Position numbers and translations under genes: made by a program. The notes under the pieces are model-generated. The model was not told the origin of the DNA and made no database searches. It saw nothing but the letters and a program-made list of their open reading frames with translations. 59,643 nucleotides of DNA from NCBI GenBank assembly GCA_017471985.1, contig JAFURE010000071.1, positions 1 through 59,643 on the forward strand. The letters are read 5' to 3'. Below, one piece after another: positions 32,253 to 42,300 of this stretch; the stretch's first letter is position 1, and the number at the start of each line of letters is the position of its first letter. The DNA is from Akkermansia sp. (lineage in GTDB: Bacteria > Verrucomicrobiota > Verrucomicrobiia > Verrucomicrobiales > Akkermansiaceae).

Positions 32253-32759
32253 TCAACGCACGTAGGTGGCAGCGATTTCGCAGATGTAAACCAGGTGGAG
32301 CGGGTTATCGGCGTCGTACCACTTAGGAGCCACCTCGCTGAAATCCACGAAGTCTTCCTCGCGCATGTGAGCCACGGCCATCTTGCGACACTCAATGACC
32401 ACATCGGCATCATCCATGGCTACCAGGCCGTTGGGTGTGGTGACAGGAGCCAGTGAGGTAGCGGCCATCTTGTCCACATCGCGCCCGGAGTTTCGGCCGC
32501 AGAAGATGAGGTCATTGCGGTACTTTTCGGGCATGAAGGAGAGCGTGAAGGCCGGCTGAGCATCTATAAAGCCGCGGGTGTGGCGGTTGGGGCGCACGAA
32601 AACAAAGGCAACGGGACGGTTCCACAGGAAGCCGAGACCTCCCCAGCTGGCGGTCATAGTGTTGAAGTTCCCGGACGTACCGGCGGTGATAAGCATCCAT
32701 TGCTTACCGATAAGTTCAGCGGGATTCTGCTGCAGAGAGGTAAAGTCGATAGCGTTCAT
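32253..32759 (-). CDS. Flavin reductase family protein
   Basis: The product has 168 residues. The flavin-reductase-like split-barrel pattern is clear: MLITAGTSGNFNTMTASWGG, then PVAFVFVRPNRHTRGFID and FTLSFMPEKY. These proteins bind FMN and reduce flavin or act as flavoredoxins. The gene is downstream of acnA on the same strand but separated by acnA's terminator. TATATT lies 8 nt before the ATG, again a leaderless layout, although no clear -35 is seen. Substrate unknown. Confidence 0.88.
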   Translation of the reverse strand: MNAIDFTSLQQNPAELIGKQWMLITAGTSGNFNTMTASWGGLGFLWNRPVAFVFVRPNRHTRGFIDAQPAFTLSFMPEKYRNDLIFCGRNSGRDVDKMAATSLAPVTTPNGLVAMDDADVVIECRKMAVAHMREEDFVDFSEVAPKWYDADNPLHLVYICEIAATYVR

Positions 32760-32780
32760 AGTATATCAATATAAAATGGG

Positions 32781-32818
32781 GAAAAATCAGCCCTGCTGCA
32801 TTCAGAACAGCAGGGCTG
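32781..32818 (-). terminator. acnA terminator
   Basis: On the minus strand CAGCCCTGCTG and CAGCAGGGCTG (11-bp perfect stem) are followed by ATTTTTCCCC. Confidence 0.85.
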
Positions 32819-32841
32819 AGAAGTTCAGAGATTTTTGGGCA

Positions 32842-35559
32842 TCAGCAGTAGCGCGTGAGCACGTACTGCAGAATGCCGCCGGCGCGGAAGTATTCCTTCT
32901 CGATGGGGGTATCGATGCGCACGATGAGCGGCAGCTCGAAGGCCGGCTCACCGGCGGGCTGCACCACGAGGGTGGCAGCATCTCGCGGCTGCAGGTCATT
33001 GCTCAGACCAGTGATGGAGAAGGTGACATCCTTCAGACCCTTCACGCGGTCGTAGTCCGCCGGGTTGGCGAAGTTGAGGGGCAACACGCCCATACCGATG
33101 AGGTTGCTGCGGTGAATGCGCTCAAAGCTCTTGGTCACCACGGCACGCACACCCAGCAGATTGGTACCCTTGGCAGCCCAGTCGCGGCTGGAGCCCATGC
33201 CGTAGTCCTCGCCACCAATGATGATGGTGGGCACGCCATCGGCCTTGTAAGCCATGCCGGCGTCGTAAATGAAGGTGGGGGTACCGCAGGGAGCGCAGAT
33301 AGCGGTATCGGGCTCGCTGACGGACTGAGAGCCGAAGTAGAGCGTGTAGCCGCCCTCAACACCCTCGGTGAGCAGGTTCTTAATGCGCACGTTGGCAAAA
33401 GTACCGCGAGCCATCACGAGGTCGTTACCGCGGCGTGAGCCGAAAGTATTGAAATCGCGACGCTCCACACCATGAGCTGCCAGGAACTTACCGGCAGGCC
33501 CGGTGGGCTTGATGGCACCGGCGGGGGAAATGTGGTCGGTCGTCACGCAATCGCCGAAAATACCCAGCGGTCGGGCGTTTACGATGTCTTCGATATCACC
33601 CTTTGTTCCGTTGAAGCCCTCGAAGAAGGGCGGGCGGTGAATGTAAGTGCTGTCGGCATTCCAGGCGAAAGTGGCACCGCCGGGGGCGCTCACACTGCCC
33701 CACTCGGGCACCACGTTGGCATAGCAGGCGGCGTAGTCCCCGGGCGTGGCGGCGCAGGCCTGAGCGGCTGCAATCTCCTCGCCGGTGGGCCATACGTCCT
33801 TCAGATACACGGGGGAGCCGTCGGCAGCGGTACCGATGGGCTCGGTGGCCATATCGATATCCACACGGCCGGCCAGAGCAAAGGCAATGACGAGCGGGGG
33901 CGACATGAGGAAGTTGGCCTTCACGTGGGAGTGGATACGGGCCTCGAAGTTGCGGTTGCCGGAGAGCACGGAGCAGGACACGAGGTCATGCTCGGTCACA
34001 GCCTGTTCGATAGCGCTGTTGAGCGGGCCGCTGTTGCCGATGCAGGTAGTGCAGCCATAGCCCACGATGGAGAAGCCGATGGCGTCGAGGGCATCTGTCA
34101 GACCATTGTTAGCGAAGTAACGGGCGGCGATGCGGCTACCGGGGGCGATACTGGTCTTCACATAGGCGGGCACCTTCATGCCGAGAGCGGCGGCCTTCTT
34201 AGCCAGCAGACCGGCGGCAAGCATCAGGCTGTCATTGCTGGTGTTGGTGCAGCTGGTAATGGCAGCCACCAGAATAGAGCCGTCAGCCAGAGCGACATCG
34301 TGTGTGGTATCGGCGTCGGGGTTGCCGGCATCGCCCTTCATGGTGACAGGCACGGGAGTGGTGCTCTGCGGGTGACCATAGGTGCTCTCGCAGATAGTGG
34401 CAAAACTCTGCTTGAGGTCTGTAAGGGGAATGCGGTCCTGCGGGCGCTTGGGACCAGCCACGGCGGGCACGATAGTGCCGAGGTCGAGCTCCAGCTCCAC
34501 GCTGTAGTCAATATCACCGGCCATGGGCATGCCGAACATACCCTGAGCCTTGTAGTAGTTCTCGTAGGTGGCGACATGCTCCTCGCTGCGACCGGTGGCA
34601 CGCAGGTAGGCGGCAGAGGTGGCATCGATGGGGAAGAAGCCCATGGTGGCACCGTACTCGGGAGCCATGTTGGCCACCGTGGCACGGTCGGGCAGTGACA
34701 GACTGGCAGCGCCCTCGCCGAAGAACTCCACGAACTTACCGACCACACCGTGCTTGCGCAGCATCTGCGTGACGTGCAGAGCCAGGTCTGTGGCGGTCAC
34801 ACCCTCCTGCAGCCTGCCGGTCAGGTGTACGCCCACAACCTCGGGCACCAGGAAAGTAACAGGCTGACCCAGCATGCCGGCCTCGGCCTCAATGCCACCC
34901 ACGCCCCAGGCAACCACGCCCAGACCGTTAATCATGGTGGTGTGGGAGTCAGTACCCACCAGAGTATCGGGGTAGTACACCCCCTCCTGCTGCATGACAC
35001 CGTGTGCCAGGTGCTCCAGATTCACCTGGTGCACAATACCCGTGCTGGGCGGCACGACAGAGAAAGTCTTGAATGCCTGCTGGCCCCACTTCAGGAACTC
35101 ATAGCGCTCTGCATTGCGCTCGAACTCGCGGGTCAGGTTCTTCTGGTACGCAGCGGGGAACCCTGCCCAGTCCACCTGCACCGAGTGGTCAACCACCAGA
35201 TCTACCGGCACCAGCGGCTCCATGTCGGCGGGGTTGGCACCCAAATCCTGGACAGCGGCACGCATAGCGGCCAGGTCTACCAGCAGCGGTACGCCCGTGA
35301 GGTCCTGCAGAATGATGCGGGCCACCGTGAAGGGGATTTCGTAGCTGCCGGGATTCTTGGCATTCCACGCGGCCAGGTTCTTAACATCCTGCTCCGTGAC
35401 TTTAAGCCCATCGCAGTTGCGCAGCAGGCTCTCCAGCACAATGCGCAGAGAGACCGGCATGCGGTTAATCCCCGCAAACCCCTGCTCTGCCAGTGCCGGC
35501 AGAGAATAGTACTTTCCTTCCGCTCCTGCGCCTGTTGTGAATGTGCGTACCGTATTCAT
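32842..35559 (-). CDS. acnA: Aconitate hydratase (AcnA type)
   Basis: The product has 905 residues, typical of the single-chain AcnA/IRP1 type. It interconverts citrate and isocitrate in the TCA cycle with a 4Fe-4S cluster. Cluster cysteines appear in ITSCTNTSN and in CTTCIGNSG. The N-terminal part has NTVRTFTTG and [10 protein letters not shown], and the C-terminal swivel domain has [18 protein letters not shown] 35559 is preceded by AAAGGA. A promoter lies at 35595-35622. No other TCA genes are in the window. Confidence 0.97.
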   Translation of the reverse strand: MNTVRTFTTGAGAEGKYYSLPALAEQGFAGINRMPVSLRIVLESLLRNCDGLKVTEQDVKNLAAWNAKNPGSYEIPFTVARIILQDLTGVPLLVDLAAMRAAVQDLGANPADMEPLVPVDLVVDHSVQVDWAGFPAAYQKNLTREFERNAERYEFLKWGQQAFKTFSVVPPSTGIVHQVNLEHLAHGVMQQEGVYYPDTLVGTDSHTTMINGLGVVAWGVGGIEAEAGMLGQPVTFLVPEVVGVHLTGRLQEGVTATDLALHVTQMLRKHGVVGKFVEFFGEGAASLSLPDRATVANMAPEYGATMGFFPIDATSAAYLRATGRSEEHVATYENYYKAQGMFGMPMAGDIDYSVELELDLGTIVPAVAGPKRPQDRIPLTDLKQSFATICESTYGHPQSTTPVPVTMKGDAGNPDADTTHDVALADGSILVAAITSCTNTSNDSLMLAAGLLAKKAAALGMKVPAYVKTSIAPGSRIAARYFANNGLTDALDAIGFSIVGYGCTTCIGNSGPLNSAIEQAVTEHDLVSCSVLSGNRNFEARIHSHVKANFLMSPPLVIAFALAGRVDIDMATEPIGTAADGSPVYLKDVWPTGEEIAAAQACAATPGDYAACYANVVPEWGSVSAPGGATFAWNADSTYIHRPPFFEGFNGTKGDIEDIVNARPLGIFGDCVTTDHISPAGAIKPTGPAGKFLAAHGVERRDFNTFGSRRGNDLVMARGTFANVRIKNLLTEGVEGGYTLYFGSQSVSEPDTAICAPCGTPTFIYDAGMAYKADGVPTIIIGGEDYGMGSSRDWAAKGTNLLGVRAVVTKSFERIHRSNLIGMGVLPLNFANPADYDRVKGLKDVTFSITGLSNDLQPRDAATLVVQPAGEPAFELPLIVRIDTPIEKEYFRAGGILQYVLTRYC

Positions 35560-35594
35560 TGTCCTTTGTATGTAAAAATGATAATACGCGCACA

Positions 35595-35622
35595 AGTATA
35601 CTCCTTTTCTCCCCGATTGCAA
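35595..35622 (-). promoter_or_regulatory. acnA promoter
   Basis: TTGCAA at 35622-35617, 16-nt spacer, TATACT at 35600-35595. The leader is about 30 nt and carries AAAGGA before the ATG, in contrast to the leaderless genes. Confidence 0.7.
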
Positions 35623-35864
35623 GCAGAAAAGACAGAGTTCCTGAGTCGGCACACCAAAGATTCGTCTTTCACAAGCAACAAAACAGACACAAATCGCTGA
35701 TAACAAACAAATTAAACATCAACACGCTAAAAAGATACGATTTCTTGAAACCCACCGATTTTAAAACGTATCCAAATTCCAAATCCGGGGTCTCCCTTCC
35801 ATTTTCCTTTGTTGACTCAATTATGACTTGTCACGGGACGCGTGCACATGTTACCATGCAGGAC

Positions 35865-36932
35865 ATGAGGTACGTCGTGCGCCAACTTATCCTGCTGCTG
35901 GGGCTGCTTATGCTGCTGGCAGGTTCGGTGTGCCCTGCTGCCGGCAAGTGGGAAATATACGATGTCGGTGGCGTAAAGTATGTAAAACTCGACGATGTAT
36001 GGAACTTCTACCGCTTCACCCCCAAGCAGGGGCGGCCGGGTTGTATTTCCTACGGTGCGGCTAATCGAGTAGTATCCGTTAAGCCTGAAAAGCAGGACTT
36101 CTACGTCAATAACTACCGCTACATCCTTTCCTACCCGGTGCGCCGGCATGGCAGTGATTTGCTCATCTCTGCCATTGATATGAAAAAGCTGGTGGACCCC
36201 GTGTTGCGTCCCCGTTACTCGAAACACTCGGGCGTGGTTCGCACAGTAGTACTCGACCCCGGTCACGGCGCGCACGATGCCGGAGCCGTCAGCCCCTGGG
36301 CTCGCGAAAAAGACTGCAACCTGCAGCTCGCGCTGAAAGTTAAGGCGCGTCTGGAGAAATTGGGGTTCCGCGTAGTCATGACCCGCAGTACGGATGTGTT
36401 CCTGACCCTCAGACAACGTGTGGAAATTGCCAACCGCACGCCCGACAGCATCTTTGTGAGCATACACCACAATTCCGGGCGCCGCGCTGCCGCCGGTATC
36501 GAGACCTTTACCCTGGCGCCGCAGGGCACTACATCCCCCTTTGCCAAAACCCGCCGCTTTGCCGATTTGGACGGCAACGACCAGGACAGCGAGAACATCG
36601 CCCTGGCCACAGCCATTCACAGCCGAGCTATCAAAAGCACCAAGGCCACGGACCGCGGGATTCAGCGCGCACGCTTCTCGGTGCTCTGCACCATTAAGCG
36701 CCCGGCCATCCTCTTTGAAGGCGGCTTTGTGAGCAACCCCGAGGAAGGGCGACTCATCGCCACCGATTCCTACCAGAACAAACTGGCCGACAGCATTGCT
36801 CAGGGCATCTTGAGCTACTGCCAGACCGTCGGCGGGCACAAGTCCAACCTCAAACAACGCAGTGCCACCCCCAGAAAGGGCGGCTCCTCTATACACGGTA
36901 ACAGCAATTACCGCGGCACCACCCGCCTGTAA
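35865..36932 (+). CDS. N-acetylmuramoyl-L-alanine amidase (Amidase_3)
   Basis: The product has 355 residues from ATG 35865; ATG 35856 is also possible. Signal peptide about 1-25. Residues 28-120 form an N-terminal domain shared with the next gene. The Amidase_3 catalytic domain starts at VVLDPGHGAHDAG. Zinc ligands are His134, Glu148 (AREKD) and His201 (SIHHNS); the catalytic Glu is Glu285 (LFEGGFVSN). It cleaves the amide between MurNAc and the stem peptide in the periplasm. The basic C-terminal tail (about 325-355) may bind glycan. The paralogue follows 23 bp downstream. Confidence 0.92.
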   Translation: MRYVVRQLILLLGLLMLLAGSVCPAAGKWEIYDVGGVKYVKLDDVWNFYRFTPKQGRPGCISYGAANRVVSVKPEKQDFYVNNYRYILSYPVRRHGSDLLISAIDMKKLVDPVLRPRYSKHSGVVRTVVLDPGHGAHDAGAVSPWAREKDCNLQLALKVKARLEKLGFRVVMTRSTDVFLTLRQRVEIANRTPDSIFVSIHHNSGRRAAAGIETFTLAPQGTTSPFAKTRRFADLDGNDQDSENIALATAIHSRAIKSTKATDRGIQRARFSVLCTIKRPAILFEGGFVSNPEEGRLIATDSYQNKLADSIAQGILSYCQTVGGHKSNLKQRSATPRKGGSSIHGNSNYRGTTRL

Positions 36933-36955
36933 CCCCCAGCCCTTTCGTTAACTGC

Positions 36956-38071
36956 ATGACCATCGCCCCCACCCTGCGCGCTCTCATTCTCAGTATGGCT
37001 ACCCTGAGCAGCACCGCCATCGCTCAGGAACCCTCCGCCGTGAGCGCACCGGCGCAGGAAGTACGCTACCTGCCACTGGAACAACTGCGCAGCTTTTACA
37101 AGCTCATGCCCCGCCAGAGCGGTCGCCAGGGAGTACGCACCGTGAGCAACGCCGGAACCGTACTGGAGCTGGGCCCGGGCATGCGCGAACTGAGCATTGG
37201 CGGGTACCGCTGGCAGCTCTCACACCCGCTCAAGGATGACGGCGCCGGCGACCTGCTCATATCCGAGGTAGACATGGTGAAGCTCATTGACCCGGTGCTG
37301 CGGCCCAGTTACATAGCCGAGCGCCGCCTGGTGCGAACCGTTGTCATCGACCCCGGCCACGGCGGGTACGATACCGGAGCCACCGGTGACTACGTGCACG
37401 AGGCTGATTTCACCATGCAGCTGGCTCACGAACTGCAGGCTCAACTCACTAAGCGCGGCTACACCGTTGTGCTCACTCACGAGCAGAACCGCCACATGTC
37501 TGACCAACAGCGCATTGCCTGCGCCAACGGGGCAGATGCCGCCATCTTCATTTCCCTGCACCTCAACTGTGGCCGCAGCGATATTCAGGGGATTGAAACC
37601 TACACCGCCGCGCCCGATGCCCCCGGCGCGCAGCGGCTCCCGGCCCATAAGCACGATGCCGCCAACGCAGCCCTTGCCTTTGCCGTGCACAGTTCACTGG
37701 TAGCTGCCACCGGCGCGCAGGATGGCGCCTGCCGCAGGGCGCAATACTCCCTGCTCAACTCCATCGACTGCCCCGCTATCATGGTACTGGCGGGCTATGC
37801 CACTCACAAGGACGAGGGCAGCAAATTAGCCACCCCCGAGTACCGCACCAAACTGGCAGAGGCCATTACCGAGGGCGTCAGCACCTTCGCGCGTGCCATC
37901 AACCCCGACGCCAAACTCGAGCCCCAGCCCGAGGTCGTACCGGAACCCGCCAAGCCTGAGCCCGTGGCTGCCCCTGCCCCACAACCGGCCAAGCCTAAAC
38001 CCAAGGCCAAAGCGTCCAATAAAAAACCCGCCAAAAGCAACAAGCGCCGCAATAACCGCCGCAGACGCTAA
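36956..38071 (+). CDS. Amidase_3-like paralogue lacking the catalytic glutamate
   Basis: The product has 371 residues. Signal peptide about 1-23 (TAIAQ). It has the same two-domain plan as the upstream amidase. The zinc ligands are kept: His135 (DPGHGG), Glu149 (HEADF) and His202 (SLHLNC). The block PAILFEGGFVSN of the first protein is PAIMVLAGYATH here, so the catalytic Glu is Leu278. It is likely inactive, or active by another route. The C-terminal 50 residues are Pro/Lys/Arg-rich and end RRNNRRRR, suitable for binding anionic envelope polymers. It may regulate or position the active paralogue. Confidence 0.88.
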   Translation: MTIAPTLRALILSMATLSSTAIAQEPSAVSAPAQEVRYLPLEQLRSFYKLMPRQSGRQGVRTVSNAGTVLELGPGMRELSIGGYRWQLSHPLKDDGAGDLLISEVDMVKLIDPVLRPSYIAERRLVRTVVIDPGHGGYDTGATGDYVHEADFTMQLAHELQAQLTKRGYTVVLTHEQNRHMSDQQRIACANGADAAIFISLHLNCGRSDIQGIETYTAAPDAPGAQRLPAHKHDAANAALAFAVHSSLVAATGAQDGACRRAQYSLLNSIDCPAIMVLAGYATHKDEGSKLATPEYRTKLAEAITEGVSTFARAINPDAKLEPQPEVVPEPAKPEPVAAPAPQPAKPKPKAKASNKKPAKSNKRRNNRRRR

Positions 38072-38266
38072 CACAAGTACGGGGTCACGGGTGCGCGTAG
38101 CATATTCCACCGTTTACGCTCCGCTCCTTAAAGCGCGGGCAAACGCCGTGGTTAAGCTCCCCGGATGGACGTAACAAGTGAGCGAAGCGAGACGCTAAGC
38201 CCCCAGCTCCCTTGCGGCGTAAGGCGCGTAACTTTTACCTAGTCCTTCGCCCTCGCAACCAGTCCT

Positions 38267-38752
38267 TTACCAGCTTCCCTTATTGAAGCGGGTTACCTCG
38301 CGGCGAGCTTCCATCATCTCCACGCGGGCCTTCATATCATAGCGCTGGTCACGGTGGGTCTTACCACGTCCCACACCGATTTCAGCCTTCACCTTACCGT
38401 TTTTCCAGTACAGGCGCAGCAGGGGCAGCGCCATGCCCTTCTGGGCCTGCTGGATTTCCAGCTTCAGGATTTCGCGCTTGTGCATGAGCAGGCGGCGGGG
38501 GCGCTTAGCCTCGTGCTGGAACCACTTACCGGCGGTCTCCCACGGCTGTACATCGCAACCGTACAGGAAAATCTGCCCTTTTTCAATGCGGGCGAAGGCA
38601 TCTGCCACGTTCACACGACCCTCGCGTATGGACTTCACCTCGGTTCCACGCAATTCAATGCCACACTCGTGCTTGCCGACGATTTCGTAATCGCGGCCGG
38701 CTTTCTTGTTGCTGGCGATAAGGGATGACTGAGGAGCGGGTTTCTTGGCCAT
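38267..38752 (-). CDS. smpB: SsrA-binding protein
   Basis: The product has 161 residues. SmpB binds tmRNA and starts trans-translation on stalled ribosomes. The family pattern is clear: NKKAGRDYEIVGKHECGIEL, LRGTEVKSIREGRVNVADAF, RPRRLLMHKREI and the end GRGKTHRDQRYDMKAR. The C-terminal tail (MMEARREVTRFNKGSW) that enters the decoding site is present. I looked for ssrA in the flanks and did not find it. rpoZ lies upstream on the same strand behind a terminator. Confidence 0.95.
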   Translation of the reverse strand: MAKKPAPQSSLIASNKKAGRDYEIVGKHECGIELRGTEVKSIREGRVNVADAFARIEKGQIFLYGCDVQPWETAGKWFQHEAKRPRRLLMHKREILKLEIQQAQKGMALPLLRLYWKNGKVKAEIGVGRGKTHRDQRYDMKARVEMMEARREVTRFNKGSW

Positions 38753-38776
38753 GGCTTATAGGGGGTAAAGGGTATA

Positions 38777-38816
38777 AGAAAAAGTCCGGCGACCGGGGCT
38801 ATACCGGCAGCCGGAC
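38777..38816 (-). terminator. rpoZ terminator
   Basis: On the minus strand GTCCGGC and GCCGGAC enclose an inner CCGGTATAGCCCCGG and are followed by TTTTTCTTAT. Confidence 0.75.
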
Positions 38817-38842
38817 CTGCTTTGATGCGAATGAAAATCGTC

Positions 38843-39154
38843 TTACAGATCGATGGAAGCGGTAATGGTGCGGTCGTCACCGGGCATATCCGTCAGCTCA
38901 CTCTCGTCGATGAAGAGATCGTCCTCCAAATCACCGCCGGAGATGTGAGAGCTCTCGTCGCCGGCCTCACGCCACACGATTTTACCCTCGATAATCTCAA
39001 TGAGAGCAATGTCACCACTGCCCATTTCAGGGGTGGTGGGCACATAGGGGTCGGCACCCTGATTCAGTTGCTGCACACGCTTCGATACGATATTGACCAG
39101 CAGCTGGTTATCGCCTACAATCTGAGCAGCTTTCTCGATGAGTTCAACTTTCAT
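38843..39154 (-). CDS. rpoZ: DNA-directed RNA polymerase omega subunit
   Basis: The product has 103 residues from ATG 39154. The conserved omega core reads VGDNQLLVNIVSKRVQQLNQ and then GDIALIEIIEGKIVW. Omega aids assembly of the beta-prime subunit. The C-terminal 35 residues are acidic and longer than in the shortest homologues. A minus-strand terminator follows. Upstream is a short AT-rich stretch with the hairpin pair at 39264. Confidence 0.88.
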   Translation of the reverse strand: MKVELIEKAAQIVGDNQLLVNIVSKRVQQLNQGADPYVPTTPEMGSGDIALIEIIEGKIVWREAGDESSHISGGDLEDDLFIDESELTDMPGDDRTITASIDL

Positions 39155-39263
39155 GGATGGAAAAATGGTCTGTCCCACAACCCGTGGGAGAGCCGATTAT
39201 ACTACACTGAACACTGAAATGCAAGCCTATATTCGCATTGAACGTAAAAACAGCGTAAAAAAA

Positions 39264-39305
39264 TTGCGCCCCGAAGGGCGCAATGATGTTGAACTTACGG
39301 TTCAA
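39264..39305. repeat. Two-unit hairpin array, ATGATRYT linker (array E)
   Basis: TTGCGCCC-cgaa-GGGCGCAA and TTGAAC-ttac-GGTTCAA are separated by TGATG and followed by TGATACTGCC, a relative of the GTGATATT linker of array D. It lies just past the alpha-2-macroglobulin stop. The first stem could terminate that gene, though without a clean T-run. Confidence 0.6.
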
Positions 39306-39342
39306 TGATACTGCCCGGCCTACGCAGACAGCAACTGTGGCT

Positions 39343-42300
39343 TTACTTAGAGGTAATGACCACGTTCTCTGACAGTCCGTAGGTCTGCGGCTCGTAGAGG
39401 AGCTGAGCCTGAGCAGGCGGAGCGGTGGACACACCGGCGCGCTTCACCCGGGCATAGTAGCTCATGTTGAGCAGGTCTCGCCCACCCCAGCGGGTGCAGA
39501 AGCCGCGCACGCGGTAGGAGAGGTACTCCTTGTGGTCGAACCAGTGGCTCCAGGGGCGCCACTCCAGCCCGGCGGCCTGCGAGGGGACCTCGGGGTTGAT
39601 GGCCTCCATACAGGAGGGCAGGTAATCCTCGAGCACAAAGTAGTTGAGCTCACGGTCCCCCTTGGCACAGGTGAGGGTCACGCGCACCACATCGCCCACG
39701 TTGAACTCATGAGCCTCTCGCCACACGCCATCGGCGCCGCGCTTTTCATAAATGCGGGTAATCTGCAGCCCCTTTTCCGTCACGCCGGGGTACTCGGTGC
39801 GGTCGGGCAGAGCCTTGGCCTTGACCGTGACGTACGCCGTACCGGCGGTGGGGGTGAGGGTAAGCGGCTGTTCCCCGAGCGTGGGAGCGGCTACAGGCTG
39901 AATAGTGGTCATGCCGTTGCCGAGGGTCAGCTGAGTACCGTCCTGCTGAGTGACGACAGCCTGTCCCTGAGAGTCCGGGGTGCGGCGCAGGTACTCGTGC
40001 AGGGCAATGAGCATCCACCCGCCATCCCAGGTGGTGGCATGGCGGTAGTCGTGCCCGACAGCGCGCATCCAGCGCAGGAAGTCAGAGTGAATATTCTCCT
40101 TATCCTTGTCCATTTCGGCCAGGAAACGCAGACTGGCCACGGCATAGTCCCGGCGCCACCAGCAACCGGCAAAGGCCGGGCCGAAAATGGCAGCCTTAGC
40201 GCTGTCCTTCTCCTCATTGCCGAGGGCAGTGGCCAGAGCGCTTGTTACCAGCTCACGGTCACCGATAGCACGCCCGATAGCGTAGAGGTCAAAGGGCGAG
40301 AACGTCACCACGGGCTCCGGTTTGCGGGAGAGCTCGAGCTGATGGCGCAGGTAGCCCTGCAAGCGCTGCATAGCCTCTGCCGGCACGGCAAAGCCCTGCT
40401 CCTGAGCCAGAGTCAGCACCAGAGCGACATAGGCAGAAGCCCAGGGGCTGCTGCTGCGAGCACCCAGCCAGTAGGAGATACCGCCATCCTCCTGCTGTCC
40501 TTTCAGCAGGTCGGTAATGCCGCGGTTCACATAGTTGCGGGCATCGGCCGCAGAGGTCTCGGCCATGATGGGGCTGAAGGGAGCCAGGCGGTCATAGAGC
40601 ATCCAGCTCATCATGGCAGTGGCACCGTAGTGCGAGCAGGGGTAACTCTGCTCGTGCACCAGCTCCATGCAGCCATAAAGGTGCAGCAGCGGGTTCGCCG
40701 AGAGCAGAACCTCCATCTGCCCGCGGGCAGAACCCGCCAGCTCCGGGGCCAGCAGTGCAGCAGCCTTCAGCGGCTCGGCGCCCTCCTGCAGTACAAGATG
40801 GTGAGCCTCCTTCAGCAGCGGCGCGGGGAATCGCACATCAAAGCTGCCCTCCACGGCATCGCTGCCACCGGCGGCCACAGCCTGCCAACGCAGCTTGCGG
40901 GTACCCTCCTCGGCAGCAGTGTAGTCGAAGTAGAGAGTCGTGGTGGATTTCGCCTGCAGTGTGACCTGCTGCGGGGCAGCCGCACCCTCCAGGCTGACAG
41001 TCCAGGTACCCTCGGCATTCGTGGCATTGGTGACGGTGAGCGGCAGGCGCAGTACATCACCCAGACTCATGAAGAGCGGCGTACCGGGGGTAAGCATGAC
41101 CGGCTGATTCACCGTGAACTCCCCTTCTCCGTTGCCGAAGGTTTTGCCACCGGTTCCCAGTGCCAGGGCAAACACCTTGTAGGTGGTGAAGGTATCGGGC
41201 AGCGTCAGCTCGGTAGTAAAGACACCGTTACTATCGGTATTCAACGCAGGAGCCCACACCGCTACGGGAATGAAGTTAGTACGCAGGCGAGGAGCTGTGG
41301 TTCCGCTATCAGCACCGCCGGCGACTGCGCTAGTCTCAACGGCTGCATTGGGCATGGGTGCGGCCTTCGGGGCGGCACAATCCATAGCCATGGGCTCAGC
41401 ATATTCCATGGCTTCCTCAGCCTGCACGTAGCCCAAACCGCTACCTAATTCTTTTTCAACAGCCACATCGAGAGAGTCATCCTCCACGGCAACGGCATTA
41501 CCCCCGCGGGCAGCTCGTTTCACAGCGAATGCTGTATTGCGCGCACGGTACATACGGGGCATGACGATAACAGGGGCGTGGGATACGGAGCCATCCTTAC
41601 CTATCAGCTCACCGCACCATACACCTCGCATCAGGCTCGTGCCGATATTCTCTCCCGGCACGGGCAACAGGTTCTCACGCGGGTTAAAGCCCGGAACCCA
41701 TACATGGGTGAATGTCTGCAAGAGGTTCGGTACGCGATAGCGGTTAACGGAAAGCATACCGGCATCCACCGCAAAAAGGGTCACCTGAGCCGATACCGGC
41801 TGACCATCTGCACCCAATACCTTACCGGAAAGGGAAATGCGCTCACCGGGGCGGGGATTCTGCTGCGGCAGGTTCAGCTCCACCTTCAGAGAGGCGGCAG
41901 TATTCGGCACATTGACCGAGGTATTGAGCGACTCCAAACGGTCGTACACCGACTTCTGCACTGCCTGCATGAAACAAAGGTTCACCTCACCGGTTTCGCC
42001 GGGCTGTAAGGGCAGAGTAAACTCGTTGAGCCCCTCCTTCACCTGCTGCACAGGCAGAGCACGCACGCCGTGCACCGAGCGCAGCACAGCCACCACCTGC
42101 CCCCCACGGCGGAACCAGGCCTGCACCTTCAGCGCAGCGCCGGCAACCTCGGCCTTGCAGCTGCCGAAGTTCATATGACCGGGGCGACTGAACTCGCGAC
42201 GGGGACGATAGGGACGGAAAGTCTGCGCGAGCTTACGCCCGGCGGCATCGGTTGCGGTCAGCTCCACAATCATGGGCGGATTAGCATGCTCCGGCGAGCG

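Noticed and set aside
32842..35706. Longer aconitase start at 35706
   Set aside because: The extra 49 residues lie across the promoter at 35595-35622 and do not fit the family start. ATG 35559 has AAAGGA upstream.
38072..38266. Possible tmRNA (ssrA) next to smpB
   Set aside because: I looked for the GGGG...tag...GGTTCGAATCCC pattern and an Ala tag frame and found neither. The stretch holds only small palindromes.
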